A stretch of 64,000 bases of DNA from an uncultured Oscillospiraceae bacterium. GTDB lineage: Bacteria; Bacillota; Clostridia; Oscillospirales; Ruminococcaceae. Where the stretch lies: NCBI GenBank assembly GCA_934462925.1, contig CAKSIT010000013.1:1-64000 (forward strand), given 5' to 3'. Below the pieces are notes generated by a model, which searched no databases, was not told the DNA's origin, and saw only the letters and a list, made by a program, of their open reading frames with translations. The position numbers were made by a program, and so were the translations under genes. Shown here piece after piece: positions 24,701 to 31,829 of this stretch (position 1 is the stretch's first letter; each line of letters begins with the position of its first letter).

Positions 24701-26388
24701 CGTTGGACGATATGAATATCGGATATTTCGATAACTGGGCGTCAGTTTTCGGTGTGATATCTCAATCCGATGATGTCAAACCTACCAGCGATGGGTATCG
24801 TTCCAGAACCAGGTTTTCAAATTTTGCAAACCTCGATGAGCTGTGTAATCTGTTCGGCGAGGTATTTGATATCGCCAAAACAGCAGATATGAATTTGAAA
24901 CTTCCATCTATTTATGGCGGTAAGCCGGAAATGATAATCTGCGAAAAATCCCCTGAGCAGGATTTGCAAACGGACGAGGGCATAGAACGGGCAAGACGTA
25001 TAGAGGCAAAGCTTGTAACTCCCGACGAAGATAATATGCTTGCTGTTTGCACATACATGACCAAAGTTGCGCTGGACGCTCGCATAATCGACCCGGAAGC
25101 CGAAGAATATGATGGCGGAAAGATTGCCCTCTGCGCAGACAAAATAATCGAGATAAACAGCGCAAAGCCCGGTACGGCACAGGCGGTTTTTTGCGATAGT
25201 AGTACGCCCAAAAAGGGCGATTTTTCCGTCTATCAAGCGCTTAAGGACAGGCTTATTCGCTCGGGAGAATTTACCGAAAAAGAAATAGCTTTTGTACATG
25301 ACGCTGCTAATGACAAACAGCGGCTTGAAATGTTTGAAAAGGTCAATAGTGCTGAAATAAAGGTGATTATCGGTTCTACAAGCAAGTTGGGTACAGGCGT
25401 TAATATACAGCAAAAACTCTCTGCCCTGCATCATCTTGACGCGCCATATCGTCCTTCGGACATCGAGCAGCGGAACGGGCGCGGAATACGGCAGGGCAAC
25501 GAAAATTCCGAGGTATTCATCGGGTACTATTCCACCAAAGGGACTTTTGACAACTACCGCTGGCAGATTCTCGAAAAGAAGCAGCAGATAATCTCGCAGA
25601 TTATGTCCGGAAAGCCTGCCGCGCGGACCTGCGAGGACATAGATGAAACTGCATTGACGTTCGCTGAAATGAAGGCAGCTACAACGGGTAATCCTCTGAT
25701 AGCTGAAAAAATGACGGTTGACAACAATGTGAACAGGCTTAAACTGCTGCAGTCAGCGCACATAAATCAGCAGCGTTCGTTTGAGCATGACATTTCTGTT
25801 AGATACCCTGACCTAATTGCCCGAAAAGGAAAAATGATAGGGTTGGTATCGGCAGACATTGAGCGTATAAAAAACGCTCGTCCCATTAAAGACGATGATT
25901 TCAGCATAGCGCTCGGCGGCAGGACCTACACAGAGCGTGCGCTTGCAGGAAAGGCGCTTGAGGAACAGGCAGCCCTATACCTTAAGTCGCATGAGTGCAG
26001 CGAATATAAGCCTATGGAAATAGGAAGCCTTAATGACTTCAAGATTTTCATAGCCAAAAAAGATTTTTCGTTTGTCCTCGTTCTGCGCGGAAGCGCGACG
26101 TACACAAGCGATTATCAGATGAGCGGGCTTGGCGGCATAACGAGGCTGTGCAATCTCTACGGCAAAATACCCGAACAGCTGCAGACTCTGCAAAATGAGC
26201 TTAGCGAAGCACAAAAGCAGCTCGAGAATGCAAAGGCTCAATATGGCAAGCCCTTCCCTTACGAAAGCGATTTGAAGTCGCTGCTTGAAAGGCAGTCAAG
26301 AATAAATGCGGAGCTTGAATTTTTAGACAGACCTCACGACGAAGTCTTTGACGATGAAAGCTCTGACGACGATGAAATGGAGATGTAA
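18691..26388 (+). CDS. Giant ArdC-like / adenine methylase / SNF2 helicase protein (LtrC-like)
   Basis: Cytoplasmic multidomain DNA-processing protein of 2565 residues. Order: an ArdC-N-like region (about 1-140, with NPRAEMCGTIDQWNRVGRYIKRGEHSVAVF); a disordered Arg/Gly/Glu linker (about 224-374) whose DNA also encodes another gene; variable domains; an N6-adenine methylase (SAM motif ILDPAMGTGNFFGNL near 1088, catalytic NVPFGDF near 1150); and an SNF2-type helicase (HEVGAGKTAAMG near 1765, VDEAHGYKNLA near 1929, motif VI EQRNGRGIRQGN near 2257). It ends in a coiled segment and an acidic tail DDDEMEM. Such proteins in Firmicutes conjugative elements are thought to protect transferred DNA from restriction. 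ATG 18691 has GAGGAGG upstream. The catalytic Asn-Pro-Pro-Phe motif is Asn-Val-Pro-Phe, normal for this family. Confidence 0.9.
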   Translation: MARFDEIAKIYDHKLTQLRDPQMWESALRLTSNFWRLPFCAALLLTAQNPRAEMCGTIDQWNRVGRYIKRGEHSVAVFRSRTDTQLMYLFDVKQTYGAPYNAKWQMSDRIADGIVGKYNAEHSEPAVSFDDFLQKELDSRINAAHEYCSEKLNAAISNDPRVLMFIRYSAECICAARCGIDGQYDFTDAGNFDSDISIVEIGNAATLLAQDILRDIDGIVRRKDYERYEAGVCGRHLRYPLYGGQERAAEPDIRELRQGADDANGAQGGRPDERHRPDGAGYGEHERTVHEHMAGDRGEGGSREGENQPRPAHEISAVRELHEESVLDGGDRLDRTGSGVGIPADERSLAGGGSAQPQDADGDTENTSEYDDELNDDETASDEDAVCVFKDAEELSPDSSYCQNLLRTELAHSGWSLKLRINDFISENNPSKRELAKFLKKEYGIGGGTGSCPPIKWHNHGSKGIELVLNDDKIVKYSWTMVAESVRDIVRDGEYITENDKDNRARAAINEAERFAIHYAFPTCFDNRRLPYIRKELSECGIHYDINLDAKMFIPYAAEYVRTKGDVAASFRNTDHSAVNVKTTALDFREAADAARTLVRETDYADFVEACRSEVSNLISELSAHVGHNPDLGFSDDEAAAFFASNDVFSDENIAEISAQVFGYLYGIEQRDKPYEKISDDTTAEQQLSLFDEAAENEPNYTAAQDVIDNDVRSQDESAPKVTITCNWSESSAFESGKEYTVAEFDRIMAQADKDKHDGRQAGLEKYGSDEAWEAQDKDGYYSYLGYDKTKFTVNLPNGDSITERQDIGDGYGGVIDYFRAFDSLQQYVSLLEEQRDLDNAAAVEQNNVESQPVTAESSDVPAWFSDDIANHSTVKISEKEKTETYVVNANDFGFRNYRLIFDNDENAYRLIADSEKAGKDMFVRAFESGETADSIYRYFLERGLLPLNDSAEIPQKTDVTPQRAGNYHFADDFVYPTGPKAKYSANVAAIKTLKLIESEHCHATAEEQDVLAHYSGWGGVADAFDSSKEGWSREYAELKDLLTDKEYAAARESTLTAFYTEPYIIKSIYTALGSMGFTGGEILDPAMGTGNFFGNLPAEIAANSHLYGVELDDLTARIAKQLYPDADIQHRGYERTKFENGKFDVIVGNVPFGDFAPYDPEYRDYLIHDYFFAKSIDKLKAGGIMAFITSAGTMDKSDDELRRELYCKADFLGGIRLPEDAFRTAGTQVVTDILFFQKLDHERAFLLPAAEWIDTNRVFGKRCISIENKYFTAHPEMTLGHTEEVSGPYGYTRTVQSDGDTAERLETAVSLINGKFSAEPTIDAELPEEEYGDIPDGVTPYTYYVSGGALYYAENRSAVPFDGKNAARITDLCGIMAHLDAVTSAQMRSCTDNELAALQKELDKAYDAFVKKYGYINSKTNTSAFADDIRAPRLGAIENVEELPDGTQHISKADIFTQRTINVERIPEHVDTALEALHLSMNAHQRVDIDFISQLCGKDKDEVIAELGDRIYCNPAKNTGSRYTGWETAEEYLSGHVRTKLALAQEAAKTEPEYERNVTALLQNQPPRIGIENIGFRLGTIYITPEMYQQFVYETFDTPVYMRHREGARYSREITVNYSNELNKWKISNSSGQRGVLVTETYGTGRFNAYELTEMLLNQTRATVNDYIEQADGSVKKVFNADETILARECQDKIEQAFHDWVMADSSRIQIIEDSFNSRYNSIKPRTYDGSYISVPGMNPNLTLRPHQKGVIARIAATGTCMMAHEVGAGKTAAMGAAGMYLKSIGACTKPMYVVPNAVVAQFGEELQRFFPEAKILVATSKDMEKSQRRRFLSKISIGNFDAIVIPQSQFEKMPLSLERQEAMYDEKLTEISYAIQAARADKGERFTVKALERQRKQIESKIEKMRADFKKDDFITFEELGCDFLFVDEAHGYKNLAVFSKMTNVAGVNVNANSQKAFDMEMKCRYLQELHHGGGVVFATGTPVSNSITELFVWQYLLQKQTLDDMNIGYFDNWASVFGVISQSDDVKPTSDGYRSRTRFSNFANLDELCNLFGEVFDIAKTADMNLKLPSIYGGKPEMIICEKSPEQDLQTDEGIERARRIEAKLVTPDEDNMLAVCTYMTKVALDARIIDPEAEEYDGGKIALCADKIIEINSAKPGTAQAVFCDSSTPKKGDFSVYQALKDRLIRSGEFTEKEIAFVHDAANDKQRLEMFEKVNSAEIKVIIGSTSKLGTGVNIQQKLSALHHLDAPYRPSDIEQRNGRGIRQGNENSEVFIGYYSTKGTFDNYRWQILEKKQQIISQIMSGKPAARTCEDIDETALTFAEMKAATTGNPLIAEKMTVDNNVNRLKLLQSAHINQQRSFEHDISVRYPDLIARKGKMIGLVSADIERIKNARPIKDDDFSIALGGRTYTERALAGKALEEQAALYLKSHECSEYKPMEIGSLNDFKIFIAKKDFSFVLVLRGSATYTSDYQMSGLGGITRLCNLYGKIPEQLQTLQNELSEAQKQLENAKAQYGKPFPYESDLKSLLERQSRINAELEFLDRPHDEVFDDESSDDDEMEM
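19364..19813 (+). CDS. Nested gene inside the giant protein gene (+1 frame), 149-residue protein
   Basis: A complete gene lies wholly within the methylase-helicase gene in another forward frame. AGGAGG (19351-19356) precedes ATG 19364 by 7 bases. The 149-residue product looks like a normal folded helical protein: MNAMKLEFAEDIYDIPYTED, then NPTFENYGRAQMTPMERKAVDLMND, SGLYMSIWQEIGAKAEAVREKT, and an end rich in Trp and Arg. Its codons are ordinary, with third positions mostly G or C, whereas the host frame here uses many CGA and GGA codons and gives disordered RGEGG-type sequence. It faintly recalls small TnpV-type proteins of transposons; that is only an impression. Function unknown. Confidence 0.7.
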   Translation: MNAMKLEFAEDIYDIPYTEDRNGQQNPTFENYGRAQMTPMERKAVDLMNDTDPTALDMVNMSGLYMSIWQEIGAKAEAVREKTSRDLLMRFPLCGNYMKKVSSMAEIDLTAQEAAWESLRTSVAWLAAEVRSRRTLTEIRKIHLNMMTN

Positions 26389-26390
26389 AT

Positions 26391-27656
26391 ATGAGCATAG
26401 AATTCAGCATAAACCAATACGATGAGGAGCGCTGTTATTGCAACAGCATGGTTGGCTTGAAAACGCTTCTTACTGCATTGTATTCGGCTGAACATCCATA
26501 TGGCGCACTCATGCGCCTTGATGGAAACGAGCGAATCGAGATTGCCGATTTTGCTTATGATGAGCAGAGTGGCAAAGTGACTTACAGTATCGATTTCGAT
26601 AATGATACTATAATCCGCAGCGAAAAGGATAAGCAGTTCAAACTAAACGGGATAAGTAAAATGCCGCTTGGAGCTGCATATTCGCTGCTTAGATTTCATG
26701 GCGAGCCCCTCCCATGGACTGTAAGCGACTACGAATACATGGAACATAAGGATATGTCCGAACTTTTCGGCGACCTTAACCCCGAGGCGAAAGAGCGCGG
26801 ATTCATTATTGGTATGGAAGAAAAATACTTTGATTACTTAAAGTCTACCAAAGGCTATAATTTTCTGCGAACTGTGAACTTCAACGGAACTTGTTTTCTT
26901 GCTTTTGACCAGCGCGGCTATGATAACATTAAGACCTTTTTATCAGAAAGAATCCATGAGAAGCGGACTGAAATAAATCGGTTGGAAACCGAGTTTAATA
27001 AGGCATTCCCTAAAAAAGACCGTATGGTTGCAGACACGTTCAATGTTGTTTCAGCTGTAAGAATAGACGAAAACAACGAAATCGTTATGGGGTACAGAGA
27101 AACTGGATTTGGCACAAATTATGCAACATGGCAATGTTCGGGCGGTGATAATTATTACTGGGGGCATTACAATCTCCCAACGGCGGAAGCGGCAACGCTT
27201 GATATGTACAATCGTGTTGTTGAGGCGCTTCAGAACAAGGAAACACGCCACTCAGAAAGCAATTTCAAAGAGTCTGATTTATCAGAGTTTCCTGCCAGGC
27301 TGAATCTTGACCGCAAATCATATACCTTCAGCCTTGTTACAATTGACGATGTAAAAAGTTATGTAACAGGGTCGTACATTGGTGATGCGGACGATTTAGC
27401 GGAACTCGGGATACTTGAACAGTTCGACGGCACTTTTCCCCTCCATGACAATACGGTGTCCGCGAAGGTAGGTTATTACATTATTGGCAAGAATGACACA
27501 GAGTCTGTAAATCTGCCCGAAGTATACTGCGGTGACATAATGTCACATTTGGATGCTGCATTAGAATATGCGGATCTGCTTGAAGAACGGTTCATCAGGG
27601 TTGATTATTCGGAATTTGAAGATGACGAATATGAAGACGATGAGCTGGAAGAATAA
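26391..27656 (+). CDS. Conserved element protein with acidic C-terminus, unknown function
   Basis: I do not recognise this 421-residue protein. It begins two bases after the giant gene's stop (MSIEFSINQYDEERCYC), so it is co-translated with it. It has no signal peptide or transmembrane helix. A possible coiled segment lies around 185-205 (ERIHEKRTEINRLETEFNKAFPKK). A central region contains WQCSGGDNYYWGHYNLPTAEAATLDMY, which resembles carbohydrate-independent 'ordinary' globular sequence and shows no catalytic signature I can name. The last 20 residues are highly acidic (EFEDDEYEDDELEE), like the tails of several other proteins of this element. Confidence 0.75.
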   Translation: MSIEFSINQYDEERCYCNSMVGLKTLLTALYSAEHPYGALMRLDGNERIEIADFAYDEQSGKVTYSIDFDNDTIIRSEKDKQFKLNGISKMPLGAAYSLLRFHGEPLPWTVSDYEYMEHKDMSELFGDLNPEAKERGFIIGMEEKYFDYLKSTKGYNFLRTVNFNGTCFLAFDQRGYDNIKTFLSERIHEKRTEINRLETEFNKAFPKKDRMVADTFNVVSAVRIDENNEIVMGYRETGFGTNYATWQCSGGDNYYWGHYNLPTAEAATLDMYNRVVEALQNKETRHSESNFKESDLSEFPARLNLDRKSYTFSLVTIDDVKSYVTGSYIGDADDLAELGILEQFDGTFPLHDNTVSAKVGYYIIGKNDTESVNLPEVYCGDIMSHLDAALEYADLLEERFIRVDYSEFEDDEYEDDELEE

Positions 27657-27691
27657 ATTTGACAGTAATACCTTAAGAGAGGTCAATGAAT

Positions 27692-28153
27692 ATGAACAAT
27701 AGAGTAAAAATTTGCATTGCTTTGGTTTTAGTTGTGATTGGCATTGCTTTAGTAGCTCTTGTTATAAGAATGTGGGTTCCTGAAGAAAAACCGTCGTTAT
27801 CCTTTCCAGTTGAACAAAGTCAATCATCTTTGGTAGAAAGGGAATCAGTCGAGGTTTCTACAGAGAATTACATATCAGACAATATCGACTCTGAAGAAAC
27901 AACATTGCCTGAAATAGCAATAACATCCGCTTCTTCGACTATGGAGCCAATGCATCCTATTGAGTCCAGCTCCATACAGCACACACACAGTACATCTATT
28001 GCTACAACACCAAATACAATATTATCAGAGGAACTGCCAATCATTGGATATGATTTGACAGATTACCTTAACCAGTTGGATGATTCTAATATGCAACAAG
28101 GTGTTGACCCCAATACAGTTACCCCACTCAATCCGGAACAATGGGTTGACTGA
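27692..28153 (+). CDS. Single-pass membrane protein with Ser/Thr-rich external part
   Basis: A 153-residue protein with one transmembrane helix near the N-terminus (ICIALVLVVIGIALVALVIRMWV) and a long Ser/Thr/Glu-rich, low-complexity outside part. There is no lipobox. I chose ATG 27692, which is 9 bases from GAGAGG, over ATG 27686. Its composition and position (between DNA-processing genes) are shared with other small anchored proteins of the element at 31298 and 34603; they may line the transfer apparatus on the cell wall side. Function is not known. Confidence 0.65.
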   Translation: MNNRVKICIALVLVVIGIALVALVIRMWVPEEKPSLSFPVEQSQSSLVERESVEVSTENYISDNIDSEETTLPEIAITSASSTMEPMHPIESSSIQHTHSTSIATTPNTILSEELPIIGYDLTDYLNQLDDSNMQQGVDPNTVTPLNPEQWVD

Positions 28154-28204
28154 TATTTTTTTGCAAGGGAAAGTCTTGGATAGTATAGTAAGAAAGGAGC
28201 TATA

Positions 28205-29476
28205 GTGGCAGCTCAATACAAATACTCAAAAGAAGATTATTATAAGCTCACCAATGCTCCCTGCATTGATGTCGCTATAGCGCTCGGAATGCAGATAAAC
28301 GAGAAAGCAAGCGACCGTAAGGCGTGGAAAATCAAGAATGAGCAGGGGCTGTGTATTTACCGCGAGGGAAACAACTGGTACAGATTCTCTGACGGCAGCC
28401 ACGGTTTTCCTATTGACCTCGTTACGGACAAGCTGCATTGCAGCAGAGAACAAGCGCTTGATTTTATCGCTCAACACGTGATAAACGGCGTTTTTGAACA
28501 GGTGCAGCTTGACCAAAAACACGCCTCATACTCAAAACCGGCGCCTGCTGAGAGAAAGTTTGAAGTTCCGGCGCATGACGTGAAACCTAGCAGAGTTATG
28601 GCTTACCTTATCAAGACACGCGGGATAGACCCCGAAATTGTTAAGGGTATGCTGCAGCGTAAAATGATAGCCGAGGACAGCGAACATCACAATTGCTTGT
28701 TTTTCGGTCGAGATGAACAGGGCGTTATACGTTCGTGCGCTCTGCGCGGGACAACTCCGCAGCAATTCCGCGGGGAAACCGCAGGTGGCAATAAGGCGTA
28801 CACGTTTGCCATGGAGGGAAAAAATAACGTGCTTCGGTTGTTTGAGAGTCCCATTGACGCAATGTCACACGCCACTTTCTCAAAGCTGCTCGGTAAAGAC
28901 TGGACGGCTGACCATCGGCTTAGTACCAACGGCTGCGGCAGCTATGACAGCATAAAAAAATATCTTGAGAACCACACCGATATAACGTCGGTGTGGTTTG
29001 CTTTTGATAACGACGAGGGCGGGCGGAACGGCGCAGCAGCGTCGCAACAGAAACTGCTGCAGGACTTCCCCGACCGCGGGCTGAAAATACATATCAGCAA
29101 CCCTATACGCGGCAAGGACTGGAATGAGGACCTGCAGCTTTTCCGTAAGGAAGAACAGCAGGGGATAAGTGCGCAGCAGTTTGTTAAGGCGAGAGAACAT
29201 GTCTTCGAATATAGCGGCTATCACTTTAAGCCGGTGGGTTATATCCCTGCCGACTATTCTCTGCGCGATATATCGCAGGCTATTATGCCTTCCTCTGATA
29301 TGGGATTTCACGAACCATATTCTCACGGCAGCTTTGGCTCTAAGCCGATACTTCGCTGCGCAGAAACAAATACACTTTTTCTTGCAGACGACAGCGGGTT
29401 ATTCCACTACGATGGCGAATTTGTGGAACAGCAGCCGCAGCAGTCCGACAGCGAGGAAGATATGGAGATGGGGTAG
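28205..29476 (+). CDS. Toprim-domain (DUF3991-like) primase-type protein
   Basis: Probable DNA primase-related protein, 423 residues, for element replication or transfer. The N-terminal part (about 15-100) resembles a CHC2-type primase region without clear zinc ligands: WKIKNEQGLCIYREGNNWYRFSDGSHGFPIDLV and REQALDFIAQHV. The Toprim domain is at about 215-310: RLFESPIDAMSHATF (catalytic Glu) and VWFAFDNDEGGRNGAAA (the Asp-x-Asp acidic pair), then GKDWNEDLQ. It ends in an acidic tail SEEDMEMG. It starts at GTG 28205 with AAGGAG ahead. Two palindromes follow it (29476 and 29520). Confidence 0.8.
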   Translation: MAAQYKYSKEDYYKLTNAPCIDVAIALGMQINEKASDRKAWKIKNEQGLCIYREGNNWYRFSDGSHGFPIDLVTDKLHCSREQALDFIAQHVINGVFEQVQLDQKHASYSKPAPAERKFEVPAHDVKPSRVMAYLIKTRGIDPEIVKGMLQRKMIAEDSEHHNCLFFGRDEQGVIRSCALRGTTPQQFRGETAGGNKAYTFAMEGKNNVLRLFESPIDAMSHATFSKLLGKDWTADHRLSTNGCGSYDSIKKYLENHTDITSVWFAFDNDEGGRNGAAASQQKLLQDFPDRGLKIHISNPIRGKDWNEDLQLFRKEEQQGISAQQFVKAREHVFEYSGYHFKPVGYIPADYSLRDISQAIMPSSDMGFHEPYSHGSFGSKPILRCAETNTLFLADDSGLFHYDGEFVEQQPQQSDSEEDMEMG

Positions 29477-29496
29477 GGGCGTCACGGTGTCGCACC
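29476..29496 (+). repeat. Intergenic palindrome GCP-2 (degenerate)
   Basis: GGGGCGTCAC followed by GTGTCGCACC around a central G; a decayed copy 24 bases before the next copy, just after the Toprim gene's stop. Confidence 0.7.
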
Positions 29497-29519
29497 TAGG
29501 TTGGAAAATCAAATAGGTA

Positions 29520-29540
29520 GGGGTGTCACCGTGACGCCCC
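29520..29540 (+). repeat. Intergenic palindrome GCP-3
   Basis: Arms GGGGTGTCAC and GTGACGCCCC around C, immediately before the AAGGAGG site of the Api92-like gene. The single arm difference (T) keeps pairing as a G-T. Confidence 0.85.
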
Positions 29541-29559
29541 TCAAGGAGGTAGTGCAAAA

Positions 29560-30585
29560 ATGAGCCCTGGACGTTTTTTAGCAGCGCAGATTGACCCTAC
29601 TTGTACGCAGGAGGATATGAAGGCTTATGGTTACACGTGGACAGGAATGCTTCCGATAAGGAATGCTGACCTTGCAAAAATGGTGTTTTCAACCACAGCT
29701 TCACTTTATGCTCTCCATGAGGATAACACCGAATCCTTGATTGAGGAAGAAACCGATATAGACAGCTGGAACGGTCTTTATGGAGTAGACGCTGATGAAT
29801 GGCGAGCGTATCTTATGCAAAATGCCAAGGGAGGTACAATGGAAAAAAATAAAGTATACAACTTTATCCGCGCCGTGGGTGACGAGGAAGAAGTCAGACG
29901 AATGATGTCTGCCGTAACTGTAGTGACGGACGATGGTATTCCGTGTTTTGATTTCAATAAAGTCATTCCCATGCCTGACGAACTCAAAGTAAACGTTGGA
30001 ATATCAGCGATTCGCGGTTACATCAACAACTATCTTACAATGGTCAATCCCTGCACGCCTGCCTACGACTCCGGCTTTGAAAAGTTTAGCGAAAAGGATT
30101 TTAAGAAACTGTATGAAGCTGTTTTCGATTACTGCAATCAGGAGCGCATTACGCTGGTAAACTGCTATCTTCCGTCCCCAGACGCAGAGAAAGCAAGGTT
30201 AGGAGAAAAGCTCGCTCATAACATCGAAAAATATGGGCAGCCGACTTGGTATGAGTGGTCGATTCAGCATTGGGGAACGCAATGGAATGCCTACTATCCT
30301 GCCCCTGCCGACGAGAACACTCTTGCGTTCTGCACAAGATGGGCAAGTCCGACCTCTGTTGTTGGCAAACTCGCCGAAATGTTCCCTGCGCTTAAATTTG
30401 AACACGTTTGGGCTGATGAAAGCTTTGGCTGCAACTTTGGCAGAAACATATACATGGACGGAAAAAACGTTGCGAGCTTTACACCGGCAGCAGGCTCGGA
30501 AGAAGCAAATAAAATTGTTGCTGATATATTCGGCTTTGACCCTAGTGAAACCACAGAGGACGATGAAGAACAGCCTGAAATGTAG
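29560..30585 (+). CDS. Api92-like ferredoxin-fold protein with unknown N-terminal part
   Basis: A 341-residue cytoplasmic protein. Residues from about 97 onward carry the pattern of phage/plasmid Api92-like (DUF1281) proteins: FDFNKVIPMPDEL, GQPTWYEWSIQHWGTQWNAYYP, and TRWASPTSVVGKLAEMFPALKFEHVWADE. The first 95 residues form a separate segment. An internal ATG at residue 94 (EKNKVYNFI follows) could mark the original start of the Api92-like part. The C-terminus is acidic (TEDDEEQPEM). These proteins are frequent in phage and element accessory regions, with no established role. AAGGAGG precedes ATG 29560. Confidence 0.75.
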   Translation: MSPGRFLAAQIDPTCTQEDMKAYGYTWTGMLPIRNADLAKMVFSTTASLYALHEDNTESLIEEETDIDSWNGLYGVDADEWRAYLMQNAKGGTMEKNKVYNFIRAVGDEEEVRRMMSAVTVVTDDGIPCFDFNKVIPMPDELKVNVGISAIRGYINNYLTMVNPCTPAYDSGFEKFSEKDFKKLYEAVFDYCNQERITLVNCYLPSPDAEKARLGEKLAHNIEKYGQPTWYEWSIQHWGTQWNAYYPAPADENTLAFCTRWASPTSVVGKLAEMFPALKFEHVWADESFGCNFGRNIYMDGKNVASFTPAAGSEEANKIVADIFGFDPSETTEDDEEQPEM

Positions 30586-30640
30586 AATGAACTGAGGTAT
30601 TGCCGGGGGCGTGGCGGATATTCTTTTTTCGGTAATTTCC

Positions 30641-30764
30641 GCGCCTGCGGCGCGCCCGTACTCCGTACGGCAGGAATAGTGCGGTGTACCGCACTACTAA
30701 ACAGCGCAGCACCAAAGGTGCTGCCGTTAGTGTACCAGCATAATCAAAACACTTGATTTAGTGT
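30641..30764 (+). other. Hairpin cluster, candidate origin of transfer (oriT)
   Basis: The 204-base gap before the ribbon-helix-helix gene holds five successive inverted repeats: GCGCC/GGCGC (30641-30653), CCGTAC/GTACGG (30656-30670), TAGTGCGG/CCGCACTA (30677-30696), GCAGCACC/GGTGCTGC (30706-30724) and ACACT/AGTGT (30749-30764). None has a T-run. Placement upstream of a small DNA-binding protein and 1 kb from the relaxase fits an oriT. The nick site cannot be read off. Confidence 0.5.
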
Positions 30765-30789
30765 CACCATTTTTCAGAAAGGAAAACCA

Positions 30790-31251
30790 ATGCCAAGAAA
30801 AAATCCAGAACGTTCAGTCGTTCTTCCACAAGAGATGGCTGAGGCACTTGACAATTACTCGGCTAAAAAAAGAATAACCACTTCACAGTCTATAAGGCAG
30901 TTTATTGAGCAAGGTTTATCTGTTGAAACTTATAAAAGCCATCAGAATGAAATACGCTCTTATATCCGCGAGGAAATCGAAAACGTTCTTGCCGTTGTGA
31001 TGAAACAGTACATGGAACGGCTCATAAAAATGCAGGCAGTAACGACCCGCACATCGGGCGCTGCATTGTTCAGCACCATATCCGTGCTGTCGGAGCTGTA
31101 TGTGGAAACTGCAACGTCCGAGGAAATACTTGCGAACGCCCTGCGGCAGGCAACGCAAATCACAAAGGCAAAGCCCAAATCAGACGAGGATTATTTAGCC
31201 GAAGCTCACGATTGGTTGAGCGCAGGCTTGGGCAAGCCCAATGATAAATAA
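30790..31251 (+). CDS. Ribbon-helix-helix-type relaxosome accessory protein
   Basis: A 153-residue protein whose first 45 residues look like a ribbon-helix-helix DNA-binding unit (RSVVLPQEMAEALDNYSAKKRITTSQSIRQFIEQGL). A coiled or helical middle follows (NEIRSYIREEIENVLAVVMKQYMERLIKMQ), then a helical C-terminal region. Such proteins commonly bind oriT and help the relaxase, and this gene lies between the hairpin cluster and the relaxase gene. It might alternatively repress the operon. A GAAAGGA site is found before ATG 30790. No enzyme motif is present. Confidence 0.7.
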   Translation: MPRKNPERSVVLPQEMAEALDNYSAKKRITTSQSIRQFIEQGLSVETYKSHQNEIRSYIREEIENVLAVVMKQYMERLIKMQAVTTRTSGAALFSTISVLSELYVETATSEEILANALRQATQITKAKPKSDEDYLAEAHDWLSAGLGKPNDK

Positions 31252-31255
31252 AACA

Positions 31256-31276
31256 GGGGCGTCACGGTGACGTCCC
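31256..31276 (+). repeat. Intergenic palindrome GCP-4
   Basis: Arms GGGGCGTCAC and GTGACGTCCC around G, five bases after the stop codon of the ribbon-helix-helix gene; one arm base differs. Confidence 0.85.
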
Positions 31277-31297
31277 TCAAAAAAGGAGAAAAGCTAT

Positions 31298-31786
31298 ATG
31301 AAAAAAACTGCTGCATATATCGTTGGAATCGGTTTGACACTACTTGTGTGCGTTGTTGTTCCGCTTGCGGCGTGTAAGATTTTTGCGGCAAATCAGCCGA
31401 ATGAAATAATCATACCCGATGATTCGGTGAGCTTTCCCTCGGCTTCTGCGGCATATACGACCGCAGCGACTGCTTATGTCACACAGGCTGACGTCCCAAA
31501 AGCAATTGAGGAAATCAAGCAGCAGGACACCAGCTCGGCAGCTTCAGAAGAAAACCCAAAAGTTGCTTCCGCAGCAACATACCCGGCAAAGACTACTGTT
31601 CCTCCCAAGACAACATCCACAGCAGCAGTAACTACCCGCATTGAACCGACTACTGCCGCAGGGGATTTTCCCTTTTATCCTATAAAAGATGAAACATACG
31701 ATTATCCTGCATTTTCGTTCTCTATCGATTATGAAGAAGAGGACATTCCCGAGATTGATATAGACCCGTCCGACCTTTTGAGTTGA
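31298..31786 (+). CDS. Membrane-anchored Thr/Ala-rich protein, possible lipoprotein
   Basis: A 162-residue exported protein. The N-terminal hydrophobic stretch ends VVVPLAAC, which could be a lipobox (Leu-Ala-Ala-Cys, Cys near residue 26). The rest is a Thr/Ala/Pro-rich tether (about 45-115) and a short acidic, aromatic end (FPFYPIKDETYDYPAFSFSIDYEEED). I do not recognise a family. It sits directly before the relaxase gene, flanked by palindromes on both sides, and has AAAGGAG before its ATG. A wall-spanning accessory of the transfer machine is possible. Confidence 0.65.
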   Translation: MKKTAAYIVGIGLTLLVCVVVPLAACKIFAANQPNEIIIPDDSVSFPSASAAYTTAATAYVTQADVPKAIEEIKQQDTSSAASEENPKVASAATYPAKTTVPPKTTSTAAVTTRIEPTTAAGDFPFYPIKDETYDYPAFSFSIDYEEEDIPEIDIDPSDLLS

Positions 31787-31794
31787 AATCGTTA

Positions 31795-31815
31795 GGGGCG
31801 TCACGGTGACGCCCC
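31795..31815 (+). repeat. Intergenic palindrome GCP-5
   Basis: Perfect arms GGGGCGTCAC and GTGACGCCCC around G, between the lipoprotein stop and the relaxase ribosome site. Confidence 0.9.
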
Positions 31816-31829
31816 CCCGAGGAGAGCAT

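Noticed and set aside
21541..25434. Several minus-strand open frames of 180-290 codons across the giant gene.
   Set aside because: They lack ribosome sites and recognisable domains and are explained by codon bias of the plus-strand gene.
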